From: Verrucomicrobiaceae bacterium
GTDB lineage: Bacteria > Verrucomicrobiota > Verrucomicrobiia > Verrucomicrobiales > Verrucomicrobiaceae
Length of the DNA: 64,000 bases
Direction of reading: 5' to 3'
Assembly (NCBI GenBank): GCA_016713245.1
Contig: JADJPM010000001.1
Coordinates: 1,302,001 to 1,366,000, forward strand
Within the stretch, counting starts at the first letter, position 1; every line of letters begins with the position of its first letter. A program made the position numbers and the translations under genes. This document shows positions 15,805 to 23,350 of this stretch, piece after piece. The notes beneath the pieces were generated by a model, which saw only the letters and a program-made list of their open reading frames with translations, was not told the origin of the DNA and searched no databases.

Positions 15805-17245
15805 AGCGACCCTCCACACGCCATGCCTCATGCTCGCGCACGAGACGATAGAGCGCGCCGTCATCGGTGGCGGCGTCCCAGATTTCATGCTGCCAGGCCT
15901 GCTGCGTGTCCCACCACTCGCCGGAGAGAAACCACGGGCCGCTGGCGGAGATGAGCGGCTTCGTTTCACGATCGACATGCAGCGCCACGGGCCGCCAATC
16001 CTGCCACACGAGCCTCGCGGGACGCGGTGGACGAAAGCGCTGCAGCGGCGGGCCGCCCGGCGTGTGATCGAGGGATGGTGCGGGCGCTTCGAGGAAGTTC
16101 ACCACGCGAAACGCATCCACACGACGCGACGGCAGCAACTCCGCGCGACCGACTCGGCCTTTGCCCAGCAGCGCCTCGAGCGCGGAGAGCGTCTCGGCGA
16201 AGCGATTCGGATCACGCAGGCCTTGATCAAAAAGCCCCGCCTGGCTCGCGGCGGCACGCACGGGCACGATTTCGAGCGAGACAAAGACGATGGGCGCGGA
16301 GGCTTTCACGCCTTCGAGTGCCGTTTCGAGCACGCGACCGAGCACAGCCTCATCCCGCGTGGGCTCGGCGATGCGCAGATCCCGCTCGTGCGTGCTGCGA
16401 TCATCGAAACGCAACGCCAGCAGCAGCCTGCCCGCCACACGCCATGCCTCCGCGAGTCGTGCGCACAACCGCCCGAGCATGCCACGCAGCAGATGCATGA
16501 GCGGCTCCACGCACTCGATGGGTGACTCGAGCTCGCTTTCCTCGCGAAAGAGCTGAATCGGCCGCACGAGACGCAGCAGACGTTCTTTGCCACCGCGGGC
16601 CAGATCATGCAGCGCGAGCCCTTCCGCACCAAGACGTCGCGCGATCTCTGCCCGCGGCAGCGCGGTGAATTGCCCCAGCGTGCGCACGCCCCAAAGGTGC
16701 AGCAAATTCAGCAGCTCCGGATTCCGGCACAACACAGTCATCGGCAGCTCACGCAGCGCTTCTTTGCCATCGCGGATCACGCGCACCGGATCCGCCACAT
16801 GCGCGGCGAGCACCGCGAGATCGGCTTTGTCGGCCAAGCCGATGCGCACCTCGGTAGCGAGCGCAGTTGCGTCGCGATGCATGAGCATGCCGAGATCCTG
16901 CCACGGCTCGTTCATGCGTCGGCGGGACAAATCGAGCACGCAGAGGCCGGGCTGCGTGGCCTCGTAGTCCGGCGTCCAACTTTCCGCCGCCATCAAGAGA
17001 CGCTGCTGCAATTCCTGCTCCGCTTTTTCATCGCGATACAGCAACCTCAATCGCGGACATCGCGCCTGCGCCTGCGAGGACGTCATGCCGGCCTGCACGC
17101 CTTCACGCTCCGCCGTTTCCGAGACGCAAAGCAGCCGCGCATCCTCCGCCTTCAAAGCCTGCGCCTCCAAAACGGCCGCCCGCTCGCGCGACAAAACGCG
17201 CAGAGCCTGCAAAACAAACCTCGGCAACCACCAGGCGGCAAACAT
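15797..17245 (-). CDS. imuB: ImuB, inactive Y-family polymerase homologue
   Basis: A 482-residue Y-family protein. The N-terminus reads MFAAWWLPRFVLQAL where active polymerases carry the catalytic D-x-D, and the second acidic motif is replaced by LCVLDLSRRR. This loss is typical of ImuB, which acts as an adaptor that brings DnaE2 to the beta clamp and lesion. The helix-hairpin-helix segment LWGVRTLGQFTALPRAEIAR and the little-finger region are recognisable. It sits 24 bp after imuA and overlaps dnaE2 by 8 bp. The order imuA-imuB-dnaE2 supports the assignment. Confidence 0.93.
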   Translation of the reverse strand: MFAAWWLPRFVLQALRVLSRERAAVLEAQALKAEDARLLCVSETAEREGVQAGMTSSQAQARCPRLRLLYRDEKAEQELQQRLLMAAESWTPDYEATQPGLCVLDLSRRRMNEPWQDLGMLMHRDATALATEVRIGLADKADLAVLAAHVADPVRVIRDGKEALRELPMTVLCRNPELLNLLHLWGVRTLGQFTALPRAEIARRLGAEGLALHDLARGGKERLLRLVRPIQLFREESELESPIECVEPLMHLLRGMLGRLCARLAEAWRVAGRLLLALRFDDRSTHERDLRIAEPTRDEAVLGRVLETALEGVKASAPIVFVSLEIVPVRAAASQAGLFDQGLRDPNRFAETLSALEALLGKGRVGRAELLPSRRVDAFRVVNFLEAPAPSLDHTPGGPPLQRFRPPRPARLVWQDWRPVALHVDRETKPLISASGPWFLSGEWWDTQQAWQHEIWDAATDDGALYRLVREHEAWRVEGRYG

Positions 17246-17269
17246 GCGTCATCAAAGGTGAGGGGTTCA

Positions 17270-17791
17270 TCAAGCGGCGAGCGTGAGAGGCGATGTCTGC
17301 GGCGCGGACCATCGTCCCGCCGCGCACGCGACCACCTGGCACGGCGAAAACACCGCCACCGCCGCGCCACCACGCTCCGCCAGCAGGCGCAGCCGATGCC
17401 ACACACTCGATGGCAGCGCGAAAAGCTCCCGCACCGGCCGCAGCCGCAGATCGATCAGCACCGTGCGCAAATTCCCATCCCGCAGCAGCAGATCCGCCGC
17501 GCGAATGGCCTCGGTGGCTTTTTGACAGCGCACCCAAAGCAGATGCCGCAGCGTGCTCGCATCCAGCCCGCCCGGCTCCAGCGCATCCGCCGCATCAATC
17601 AAGGCACAGGCCTGCTCCTTCATGAACCGATGCAGCAACAGACTCGAATCCATGCCCGTGACCTCGACCATTTTTCCAGCCTGCAGCATCGGCTGCACCA
17701 CTTCGAAGCGCCGCACGTCTTGCGACATCGCCATGGCCTCGGGAAAGCGGTCGCGGAGGAGGTTTTGGAGGTCAAAAAGGGCGGTTTTCAT
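17270..17791 (-). CDS. imuA: ImuA-like protein of the SOS mutasome
   Basis: A 173-residue protein at the position of imuA. It retains family-like segments such as LRHLLWVRCQKATEAIRAADLLLRDG and RLRPVRELFALPSSVWHRL, related to the RecA-like fold of ImuA/SulA proteins. It is shorter than many ImuA proteins, and I see no Walker A motif, so nucleotide binding is doubtful. It is predicted to regulate or assemble the ImuB-DnaE2 mutasome. A LexA-type operator ends 3 bp upstream of ATG 17791, and promoter elements place transcription start at or next to that ATG, suggesting a leaderless message. The next in-frame ATGs are near codons 20-22. Confidence 0.85.
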   Translation of the reverse strand: MKTALFDLQNLLRDRFPEAMAMSQDVRRFEVVQPMLQAGKMVEVTGMDSSLLLHRFMKEQACALIDAADALEPGGLDASTLRHLLWVRCQKATEAIRAADLLLRDGNLRTVLIDLRLRPVRELFALPSSVWHRLRLLAERGGAAVAVFSPCQVVACAAGRWSAPQTSPLTLAA

Positions 17792-17794
17792 ATA

Positions 17795-17808
17795 TGTTCA
17801 CTAGAACA
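17795..17808. promoter_or_regulatory. LexA (SOS) operator
   Basis: Perfect palindrome TGTTC-ACTA-GAACA. This TGTTC-N4-GAACA form is, as I recall, the LexA motif described for Verrucomicrobia. It lies directly before imuA and overlaps the predicted -10 element, which fits LexA repression of the mutasome operon. Confidence 0.88.
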
Positions 17809-17827
17809 CTAAATGGATTTGAGTCAA
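17798..17827 (-). promoter_or_regulatory. Predicted imuA promoter
   Basis: On the minus strand, TTGACT (17822-17827) and TAGTGA (17798-17803) are separated by 18 bp. Six bases later comes ATG 17791, so the start of transcription would coincide with the start codon. The -10 element lies inside the LexA operator. Confidence 0.55.
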
Positions 17828-17968
17828 TGGACCGCTTTTCGACCTCCAACGCCCTCGTCACGGCTCCTTTCTTTGCCGAATCCGACACATCTCCCGCCAA
17901 CGCTGGCATGGAAGGCGGGCGCGGCATGGTTATGCGTGGCGGCCTCAAATACCAACCACCACACGACC

Positions 17969-18931
17969 ATGGCCGACATCTCCACCTCCGCTGCTGACAA
18001 AAAGGAAAAAGAATACTTCACGAGCACTCCTCAGGAGACGCCGGGCTTCTTCCTCAAAGGTTCCCATCAATACGATTGGGGTCTCAAGAACCGCCTCAGC
18101 CAGGTCTTCAATCCCAAGGACGGCCGCACCGTGATGCTCGCCTTTGACCACGGCTATTTCCAAGGACCAACCACCGGCTTGGAGCGTGTCGATCAGACCA
18201 TTCTGCCTCTCGAACCTTACGCCGACTGTCTCATGCTCACGCGTGGCATTCAGCGCAGCGTGATTCCGGCCTCCACTCGCAAAGCTATCGCCCTTCGTGC
18301 CTCCGGCGGCACCTCGATGGTGAGCCAGTTCGAAGAGTGGGAAGGCGAAATCGACGGCAAGAAGGCCAAGTTTGGCCGCCCCGGTTTCGAACCGCTCTCC
18401 AACGAGTCCACCGCGCTGAACATCGAAGAAGCCATCCGCCTCAACGCCAGCGTTTTGGCTGTGCAGGTCTTCATCGGCAGTGCTTACGAGCGCCAGAGCC
18501 TCAAAAACCTCACCGACCTCGTCGATGCGGCTTCTCGTTATGGCATCGCCGTCATGGGCGTAACCGCCGTGGGTCGTGCGATGGCCCGCACGCCGCAGTA
18601 TTTCCGCCTCGCCACCCGCATCATGGCGGAACTCGGCGCGAACGTTGTGAAGTGCTACTACACCGACACTGAGTTCGACACCGTGACCTCCTGCTGCCCC
18701 GTGCCGATTGTGATCGCCGGTGGCAAGAAGCTCCCCGAGCTCGAGGCGCTGACGATGTGCTACAACGCCATCCAGCAAGGCGCGAACGGCGTCGATATGG
18801 GCCGCAACATCTTCCAGAGCGATGCACCGATCAGCATGATGCAGGCCGTTCGCGGCGTGGTGCATGAAGGCCTGACACCTGCGCAAGGCTTCCAGATGTA
18901 CAACGACCTCAAGGCCGCTGGAACCAAGTAA
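17969..18931 (+). CDS. LsrF/DhnA-type class I aldolase-thiolase
   Basis: A 320-residue TIM-barrel enzyme of the DeoC/LsrF/FbaB group. RTVMLAFDHGYFQGP is the N-terminal barrel signature, and the Schiff-base lysine lies in NVVKCYYTDTEFD. The C-terminal phosphate-binding strands include PIVIAGGKKLPELEAL and GANGVDMGRNIFQ. In LsrF the reaction is thiolysis of a phosphorylated AI-2 derivative; in close relatives it is fructose-bisphosphate aldol cleavage, so the exact substrate is open. No other lsr genes are present. The next gene is a DhaL kinase subunit, suggesting catabolism of a sugar phosphate yielding dihydroxyacetone-type products. ATG 17969 was chosen because upstream codons are low-complexity read-through. 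Confidence 0.82.
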   Translation: MADISTSAADKKEKEYFTSTPQETPGFFLKGSHQYDWGLKNRLSQVFNPKDGRTVMLAFDHGYFQGPTTGLERVDQTILPLEPYADCLMLTRGIQRSVIPASTRKAIALRASGGTSMVSQFEEWEGEIDGKKAKFGRPGFEPLSNESTALNIEEAIRLNASVLAVQVFIGSAYERQSLKNLTDLVDAASRYGIAVMGVTAVGRAMARTPQYFRLATRIMAELGANVVKCYYTDTEFDTVTSCCPVPIVIAGGKKLPELEALTMCYNAIQQGANGVDMGRNIFQSDAPISMMQAVRGVVHEGLTPAQGFQMYNDLKAAGTK

Positions 18932-18939
18932 ACCTGTGG

Positions 18940-19001
18940 CGATGGAGTGATGGAGTTTTGGAGTCATGTCCAACCCATCACTCCAATACTCCACCACTCC
19001 A
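18940..19001. repeat. Palindromic intergenic repeat, family I
   Basis: Inverted repeat built from GGAGT units: GGAGTGATGG (18944-18953) pairs with CCATCACTCC (18975-18984), with further GGAGT/ACTCC matches outside. It fills the gap between the aldolase and DhaL genes. It could act as a transcript hairpin; no T-run follows. Confidence 0.7.
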
Positions 19002-19013
19002 CCAAACCCGACC

Positions 19014-19640
19014 ATGGAACTCAAACCCAACCAAGTCCGCCTCATGATGCTGAAGGTGGCCGATGCCATCATCGCAGCCGAACCGATGCTCTCTCAGGCT
19101 GATCGCGATCTCGGCGATGGCGACCACGGTCTCGGCATGCAACGCGGCATGGAGGCGGTGAAGGTCCAATTGGAGAAATTGGAGCCCACAACCGTCGAGC
19201 AGGTCTTTGTGACCACCGGCACCGCCATGATGACGAGCATGGGCGGAGCCTCAGGAGCCATTTTCGGCACGCTTTTTCGCGCGGGCGGCAAAGCGCTCTC
19301 CACCGCGGGTCGCTTCGATCCGGCGGATCTGCCGCTGTTCCTCGAAGCCGCTGCCGAAGGCATCATGAAGCGCGGCGGCGCCAAACCGGGCGACAAAACG
19401 ATGCTCGACGCCCTCGTCCCCGCGGCTGAAAAAGCCAAGGAAGTCACGAATCTGCCTCTCCCCGAAGCTCTCACCGCCATCGCCGCGGCGGCTGAAGCCG
19501 GCAAAGAAGCCAGCAAGGCGATGATCGCCCAATTTGGCCGTGCGAAGACGCTCGGTGAAGGCTGCATCGGCTTTCCGGATGCGGGTGCGTGCTCGGTGGT
19601 CGTGATGCTGAATGCGATGCGCGATTTCGTGCAATCGTGA
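19014..19640 (+). CDS. dhaL: DhaL-type dihydroxyacetone kinase ATP-binding subunit
   Basis: A 208-residue DhaL-fold protein. The Mg-nucleotide site LGDGDHGLGMQRG is at about residues 36-48, followed by the family blocks MGGASGAIFGTLF, KPGDKTMLDALVPA and RAKTLGEGCIGFPDAGA. DhaL transfers phosphate to dihydroxyacetone bound by DhaK, but no dhaK or dhaM lies nearby. A stand-alone DhaL beside an LsrF-like aldolase suggests a dedicated triose or phospho-sugar step, possibly with another substrate. ATG 19014 follows the family I palindrome by 12 bp. Confidence 0.88.
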   Translation: MELKPNQVRLMMLKVADAIIAAEPMLSQADRDLGDGDHGLGMQRGMEAVKVQLEKLEPTTVEQVFVTTGTAMMTSMGGASGAIFGTLFRAGGKALSTAGRFDPADLPLFLEAAAEGIMKRGGAKPGDKTMLDALVPAAEKAKEVTNLPLPEALTAIAAAAEAGKEASKAMIAQFGRAKTLGEGCIGFPDAGACSVVVMLNAMRDFVQS

Positions 19641-19653
19641 CGTTTCACGGCGC

Positions 19654-20493
19654 ATGAGCCGTTCTCTTCTCGCGCTGTTGTTTGCCGTTTCCGCCTCCGC
19701 CGTCACGCCGGAGGTGCATCGTGACCTCTTTTACACGGAGGCGAAGGACAAGCTGCAATCGCTCGATGTGTATGCGCCGCCGGAGGGCAAGGATCATCCC
19801 GTCATCGTGTGGATTCACGGCGGTGGCTGGTCAAAGGGCGACAAAGCCTCGCTGCAGCAAAAGCCGCAGGCCTTCGTGGACAAAGGATTCGTGCTCGTGT
19901 CCGTGAACTACCGCCTCGTCCCCGCCGTGACCGTGAAGGACATCATGGCCGATCTCGCGAAATCCGTGCGCTGGGTGCGTGAGCATGCCGCCGAGCATCG
20001 CGGCGATCCCAATGCGCTCATCATCATGGGCCACTCCGCCGGAGCGCATCTCGCCGCGCTGCTTTGCACTGATGATCGCTATCTGAAAGCCGCCAACGTG
20101 CCGATGACCTGCCTCAAAGGCTGCGTCCCGCTCGATGTCTCCGCCTACGACATCCCCAAACGCATCCACGACGTCGATGACGGCATCTCCAAGACCTTCA
20201 AAACCGTCTTCGGTGCCGACGACGACGCGCAACGCGAGGTGTCGCCCGTCCATCACATCACCAAAGACAAGCACATCCCGCCCTTCCTCATCCTGCACGT
20301 CGCCTCTCGCGACGACACGAAAGCTCAAGCGCACTGGTTCGCAGGCAAACTCACCGAAGCCAGCATCGCCGCCCGCGTTGTGGCCGCCGAAGGCAAAACG
20401 CATGGAACCATCAGCAGCGACCTCGGCGGCGCGAATGATCTACCGACGCTCGAACTGTGGAAATTTCTCCGCGAAGTCACCGGCAGGCCTTGA
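19654..20493 (+). CDS. Exported alpha/beta-hydrolase (esterase/lipase-like)
   Basis: A 279-residue hydrolase with a signal peptide (MSRSLLALLFAVSASA). The oxyanion motif HGGGW follows VIVWI, the nucleophile elbow is GHSAGAH, an Asp lies in ASRDDTKAQ, and the catalytic His is likely in KTHGTI. This is the carboxylesterase/BD-FAE-like layout. The substrate is unknown, but secreted members of this group often deacylate plant or algal polysaccharides. It starts 13 bp after dhaL and could be co-transcribed with it. Confidence 0.85.
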   Translation: MSRSLLALLFAVSASAVTPEVHRDLFYTEAKDKLQSLDVYAPPEGKDHPVIVWIHGGGWSKGDKASLQQKPQAFVDKGFVLVSVNYRLVPAVTVKDIMADLAKSVRWVREHAAEHRGDPNALIIMGHSAGAHLAALLCTDDRYLKAANVPMTCLKGCVPLDVSAYDIPKRIHDVDDGISKTFKTVFGADDDAQREVSPVHHITKDKHIPPFLILHVASRDDTKAQAHWFAGKLTEASIAARVVAAEGKTHGTISSDLGGANDLPTLELWKFLREVTGRP

Positions 20494-20500
20494 AGTAGCG

Positions 20501-20580
20501 CCTTGCCAGATCCGACACAGCTTTTGCTGGCAGGTTTCGTGAGACGGTCGCGTTTATGCACGCGACCAACCATGAAACGT
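20501..20580 (+). promoter_or_regulatory. Shared upstream element, copy 1 (before the DUF1080 gene)
   Basis: An 80-bp stretch ending at codon 3 of the DUF1080 gene that aligns without gaps to 23271-23350, about 67 of 80 positions identical. The first 30 bp, with the CAGC-TTTT-GCTG hairpin, and the last 20 bp are nearly invariant; the centre varies. This suggests a common promoter or leader. Confidence 0.7.
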
Positions 20581-21327
20581 CTCATTCTCCTCTCGCTCCT
20601 TGCTTTCTCTGCCACTTCCGCGCAGGACGGTTTTAAATCCATCTTCAACGGCAAAGACCTCACCGGCTGGGATGGCAATCCGGAGCTGTGGAAGGTCGAA
20701 AACGGCGAAATCGTCGGCAACACGACCGGGCCGGAGCAACTCGCGTATAACCAGTTTCTCATCTGGCGCGGCGGGAAGGTCAAAAACTTCGAATTGAAGG
20801 CCAAAATCCGCCAGAAGGGCAACAACACCGGCATCCAATACCGCAGCAGCGAGAACACGGACAAAAAATGGTCCATCCGCGGCTACCAGTGCGACATCCA
20901 CCCGAACGCGCCCTACCGCGCGATGATGTATGAGGAAGGCGGACGCGGCATCGTCTCGCAAAACGGCCAGAGCGTCGTCATCGACCCCTCCGGCGTGAAA
21001 TGGCTCGCGGGCGAGCACGACCTCGTCCAGGCCGATGTGGCCGAGTGGCATGAGTACACCATCATCGCGAAGGGAAACCACCTCGTGCACCAGATCGACG
21101 GCAAAACGACGATGGAGCTCACCGACTTCGAAGAGGCCAAACGCTCCCTGGAAGGCCTCCTCGCCTTCCAAATCCACCGCGGCCCCGCCATGGAGGTCCA
21201 CATCAAGGACGTGATGCTCAAAGAACTGCCTGAGGGCGGTGTGATCGACTTTGCCACGCATCCTATCCCCAGTGATGCACAGATCATTGAGGCAAAGGCG
21301 CCGAAGAAGAAGGCGAAGGGAAAGTAG
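20572..21327 (+). CDS. DUF1080 (3-keto-disaccharide hydrolase-like) exported protein
   Basis: A 251-residue protein with a signal peptide (MKRLILLSLLAFSATSA). The DUF1080 opening block is FKSIFNGKDLTGWDGNPELW, and the family pattern NTGIQYRS follows near residue 85, with GLLAFQIHRGPAMEVHIKD later. The fold is a concanavalin-like jelly roll. Members act as periplasmic 3-keto-glycoside hydrolases or carbohydrate-binding proteins. The lysine-rich tail (KAPKKKAKGK) is unusual. ATG 20572 is chosen because the shared 80-bp leader ends there. It probably belongs to the same regulon as the haem-binding dehydrogenase at 23342. Confidence 0.87.
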   Translation: MKRLILLSLLAFSATSAQDGFKSIFNGKDLTGWDGNPELWKVENGEIVGNTTGPEQLAYNQFLIWRGGKVKNFELKAKIRQKGNNTGIQYRSSENTDKKWSIRGYQCDIHPNAPYRAMMYEEGGRGIVSQNGQSVVIDPSGVKWLAGEHDLVQADVAEWHEYTIIAKGNHLVHQIDGKTTMELTDFEEAKRSLEGLLAFQIHRGPAMEVHIKDVMLKELPEGGVIDFATHPIPSDAQIIEAKAPKKKAKGK

Positions 21328-21494
21328 AGGTATTACATCTGTGTTAGGTCAACGGCGAACCACGGTTCTACAATGGGCGACCATTTGAGAACAGCGAAGC
21401 CATCCTCATCAAACCCGCGGGGCGATGAGATTATTAACCAGGCGGAGTTGAACCATGTCAGTCTTTCTGCATAAAATCAGCAACGTTCTCACTC

Positions 21495-22994
21495 ATGGCC
21501 ACTCCATCCAAATTCAATCCGCGAGCACTCATGGAACTGGCCATCGAAGAGATGCGAAAGTCCGTGCTCGAACCCCGCGAGGATGGCAAAGCCAGTCCGC
21601 TGGTCGGAGCGGTGCTTTTGAAGTCGGATGGCAGTGTGGAAACAGCCCATCGCGGAGAACTACGGCATGGTGATCATGCTGAATTCACCCTGCTGGAGCG
21701 AAAAAACCGCGCCAACAAGCTGGATGGCAGCAAGCTCTTCGCCACCCTGGAACCGTGCGCGCCTGGCGCACGCAATCATCCCAAGCTAGGATGCGCAGAG
21801 CGTATTGTGAATGCTCGCATCTCAGAGGTGTGGATTGGTATTGAAGACCCTGACCCAACAGTGGCTGGAGACGGCATTGAGCATCTGAAAAGACATGGTA
21901 TCCAGGTGCACATGTTTGATTTGGATCTGCAGGAGGAGATTCAGAAGGCTAACAAGGAATTCCTTGATCAAGCCATCGAGCGCAAGGTGCTGGCGGATCA
22001 GGAACAGGAGAAGACTGTGGATGTCGAGAAATCTCAATTGGAGAAGCCAGTGACTGATGCAGACTTCCACCTTTATGATTTGATGCTCGGGGTGTACCGC
22101 AAAATGGCCAAGCTTGGCATAGAGGCATCTTCCGAATACTTCCGGCGCCTTATGGTCCAGCAAGGGCTTTTTAAAAAGGTGGATGACCGTTTAATTGCGA
22201 CCGGCTTCGGACTGATTCTCTTCGGGGAGTACTCCCATGCATTCCCGCAGGCGCGCCTGCTTGGCACAATTCATTATCCAGATGACAGGGAAGAAGTGAG
22301 AAACTTCGACGAGCCTTTGATCATGGTTCCCGTTTATGTGATCAACTGGCTTAAAGACAAGTTGCCCGACCCGATTGATCGCAGCGCGGCCCAACGCACT
22401 GGAGCGAATGATAAATTCTACGAACTGGTCCGCGAGGGCGTCGTCAACGCTCTCGTGCATCGTGATTACGGCATCCTTGGAGCGAAAAGCCAGCTTATTG
22501 TCACTGAAGACATCATTCAGATCAAGAGTCCTGGTCGTCCTATACCGCCCATCACGCTGGAGCAAATGAGGGCATTCAACGCGCCGATGCTCAGCCGTAA
22601 TCCGATCCTGCATTACGTCTTCTCTCAGATAGAAATGGCGGAAGAACGCGGGCTGGGGCTGAAGTCCATGAAACTTCGCGCGCAAGAAGCTGGCTTGCCA
22701 CTTCCTACTTATGAATGGCAGGATCCTTATCTCGTGCTCACTCTCTACCGGACAGCGGCGGCCGCTGCCCAAGCGCTGGGTCAGGAGGTCTTGTCGCAGC
22801 TCGCACCAGAAGAGCAGCGTGGGTGGGAATTTATCTCCAAACGGAACGACCTAACCCAAAAAGAGTATTCCGAAGAGTTGAAGGTGACCGCACGCACTGC
22901 CCAGCGCCACCTAGGGCGCTTTGTGGAACTCGGTCTTATCCAGCGCCTCGGCAAGGGCCCATCTACCCGCTATTCCAGAGTGGCAAACCGCTAG
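21495..22994 (+). CDS. RibD-like deaminase fused to RecG-C-terminal-type ATPase and winged helix
   Basis: A 499-residue fusion I cannot match to a named protein. Residues 1-140 form a zinc deaminase domain: HAE at 61-63, LEPC with Cys88, second Cys100, then DPDPTVAGDGIEHLKRHGI, as in RibD deaminases. Residues 190-430 resemble the ATPase module found at the C-terminus of RecG-like/AlbA_2 regulators, with the N-box REGVVNALVHRDYG and the glycine motif ERGLGLKS. The end is a winged helix (LTQKEYSEELKVTARTAQRH). The deaminase occupies the place where an AlbA_2 DNA-binding domain is expected. GC is visibly lower than in the neighbours, suggesting transfer. A nucleotide-sensing regulator or defence protein is plausible but unproven. 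Confidence 0.8.
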   Translation: MATPSKFNPRALMELAIEEMRKSVLEPREDGKASPLVGAVLLKSDGSVETAHRGELRHGDHAEFTLLERKNRANKLDGSKLFATLEPCAPGARNHPKLGCAERIVNARISEVWIGIEDPDPTVAGDGIEHLKRHGIQVHMFDLDLQEEIQKANKEFLDQAIERKVLADQEQEKTVDVEKSQLEKPVTDADFHLYDLMLGVYRKMAKLGIEASSEYFRRLMVQQGLFKKVDDRLIATGFGLILFGEYSHAFPQARLLGTIHYPDDREEVRNFDEPLIMVPVYVINWLKDKLPDPIDRSAAQRTGANDKFYELVREGVVNALVHRDYGILGAKSQLIVTEDIIQIKSPGRPIPPITLEQMRAFNAPMLSRNPILHYVFSQIEMAEERGLGLKSMKLRAQEAGLPLPTYEWQDPYLVLTLYRTAAAAAQALGQEVLSQLAPEEQRGWEFISKRNDLTQKEYSEELKVTARTAQRHLGRFVELGLIQRLGKGPSTRYSRVANR

Positions 22995-22999
22995 CGCCG

Positions 23000-23102
23000 T
23001 ATCGCGACAGAGATCACGACATTATGTCGGGATCATGAATTGAGTGGACTCACTCCGTTTCTATTGCGACACGAATCGCGACATGGTGTCGCGATCGTGG
23101 AA
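23000..23102. repeat. Two direct copies of a 41-bp palindromic element
   Basis: Copies at 23000-23040 and 23062-23102 are about three-quarters identical. Each contains an inverted repeat; the second is TCGCGACA-TGG-TGTCGCGA and the first ACGACAT-TATGTCG. They follow the deaminase-ATPase gene. The spacing, symmetry and repetition resemble operators. The remainder of this gap (23103-23270) shows nothing I can interpret. Confidence 0.65.
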
Positions 23103-23270
23103 CTAAAGCACCGCTGTACGATTCGATTTAGACCTCGGTAAGCCATCCGTCCCCACAGAAGATCGCGCTGGTGGGAGGTTGGACCTGATGTGGGATGCGA
23201 AAGCCATCTGGGTCAAAGGATCGCTGCTGTAGAGAGCCGCTTGTTTTCCGAAGGCATCGATTAGCCCCTT

Positions 23271-23350
23271 CCTTGCTAGATCCGACACAGCTTTTGCTGG
23301 CATGTTTTGACAGGTGAGGGCGTTTAACCACGCGACCAACCATGAAACGA
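23271..23350 (+). promoter_or_regulatory. Shared upstream element, copy 2 (before the haem-binding dehydrogenase)
   Basis: Ungapped counterpart of 20501-20580. It keeps the AGATCCGACACAGCTTTTGC block and the ACGCGACCAACCATGAAACG end, which includes the start codon. It also contains TTGACA in the variable centre, but too close to the ATG to be a convincing -35. Confidence 0.7.

Noticed and set aside
17813..17968. Upstream extension of the LsrF-like gene to 17813
   Set aside because: The added 52 residues are Pro/Ser-rich and unlike the family, and the region carries the LexA operator and promoter of the divergent imuA.
20530..20571. Sigma-54 promoter before the DUF1080 gene from a CTGGCA motif
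   Set aside because: TGGCA is not followed by a TTGC element at the required spacing in either copy of the shared leader.
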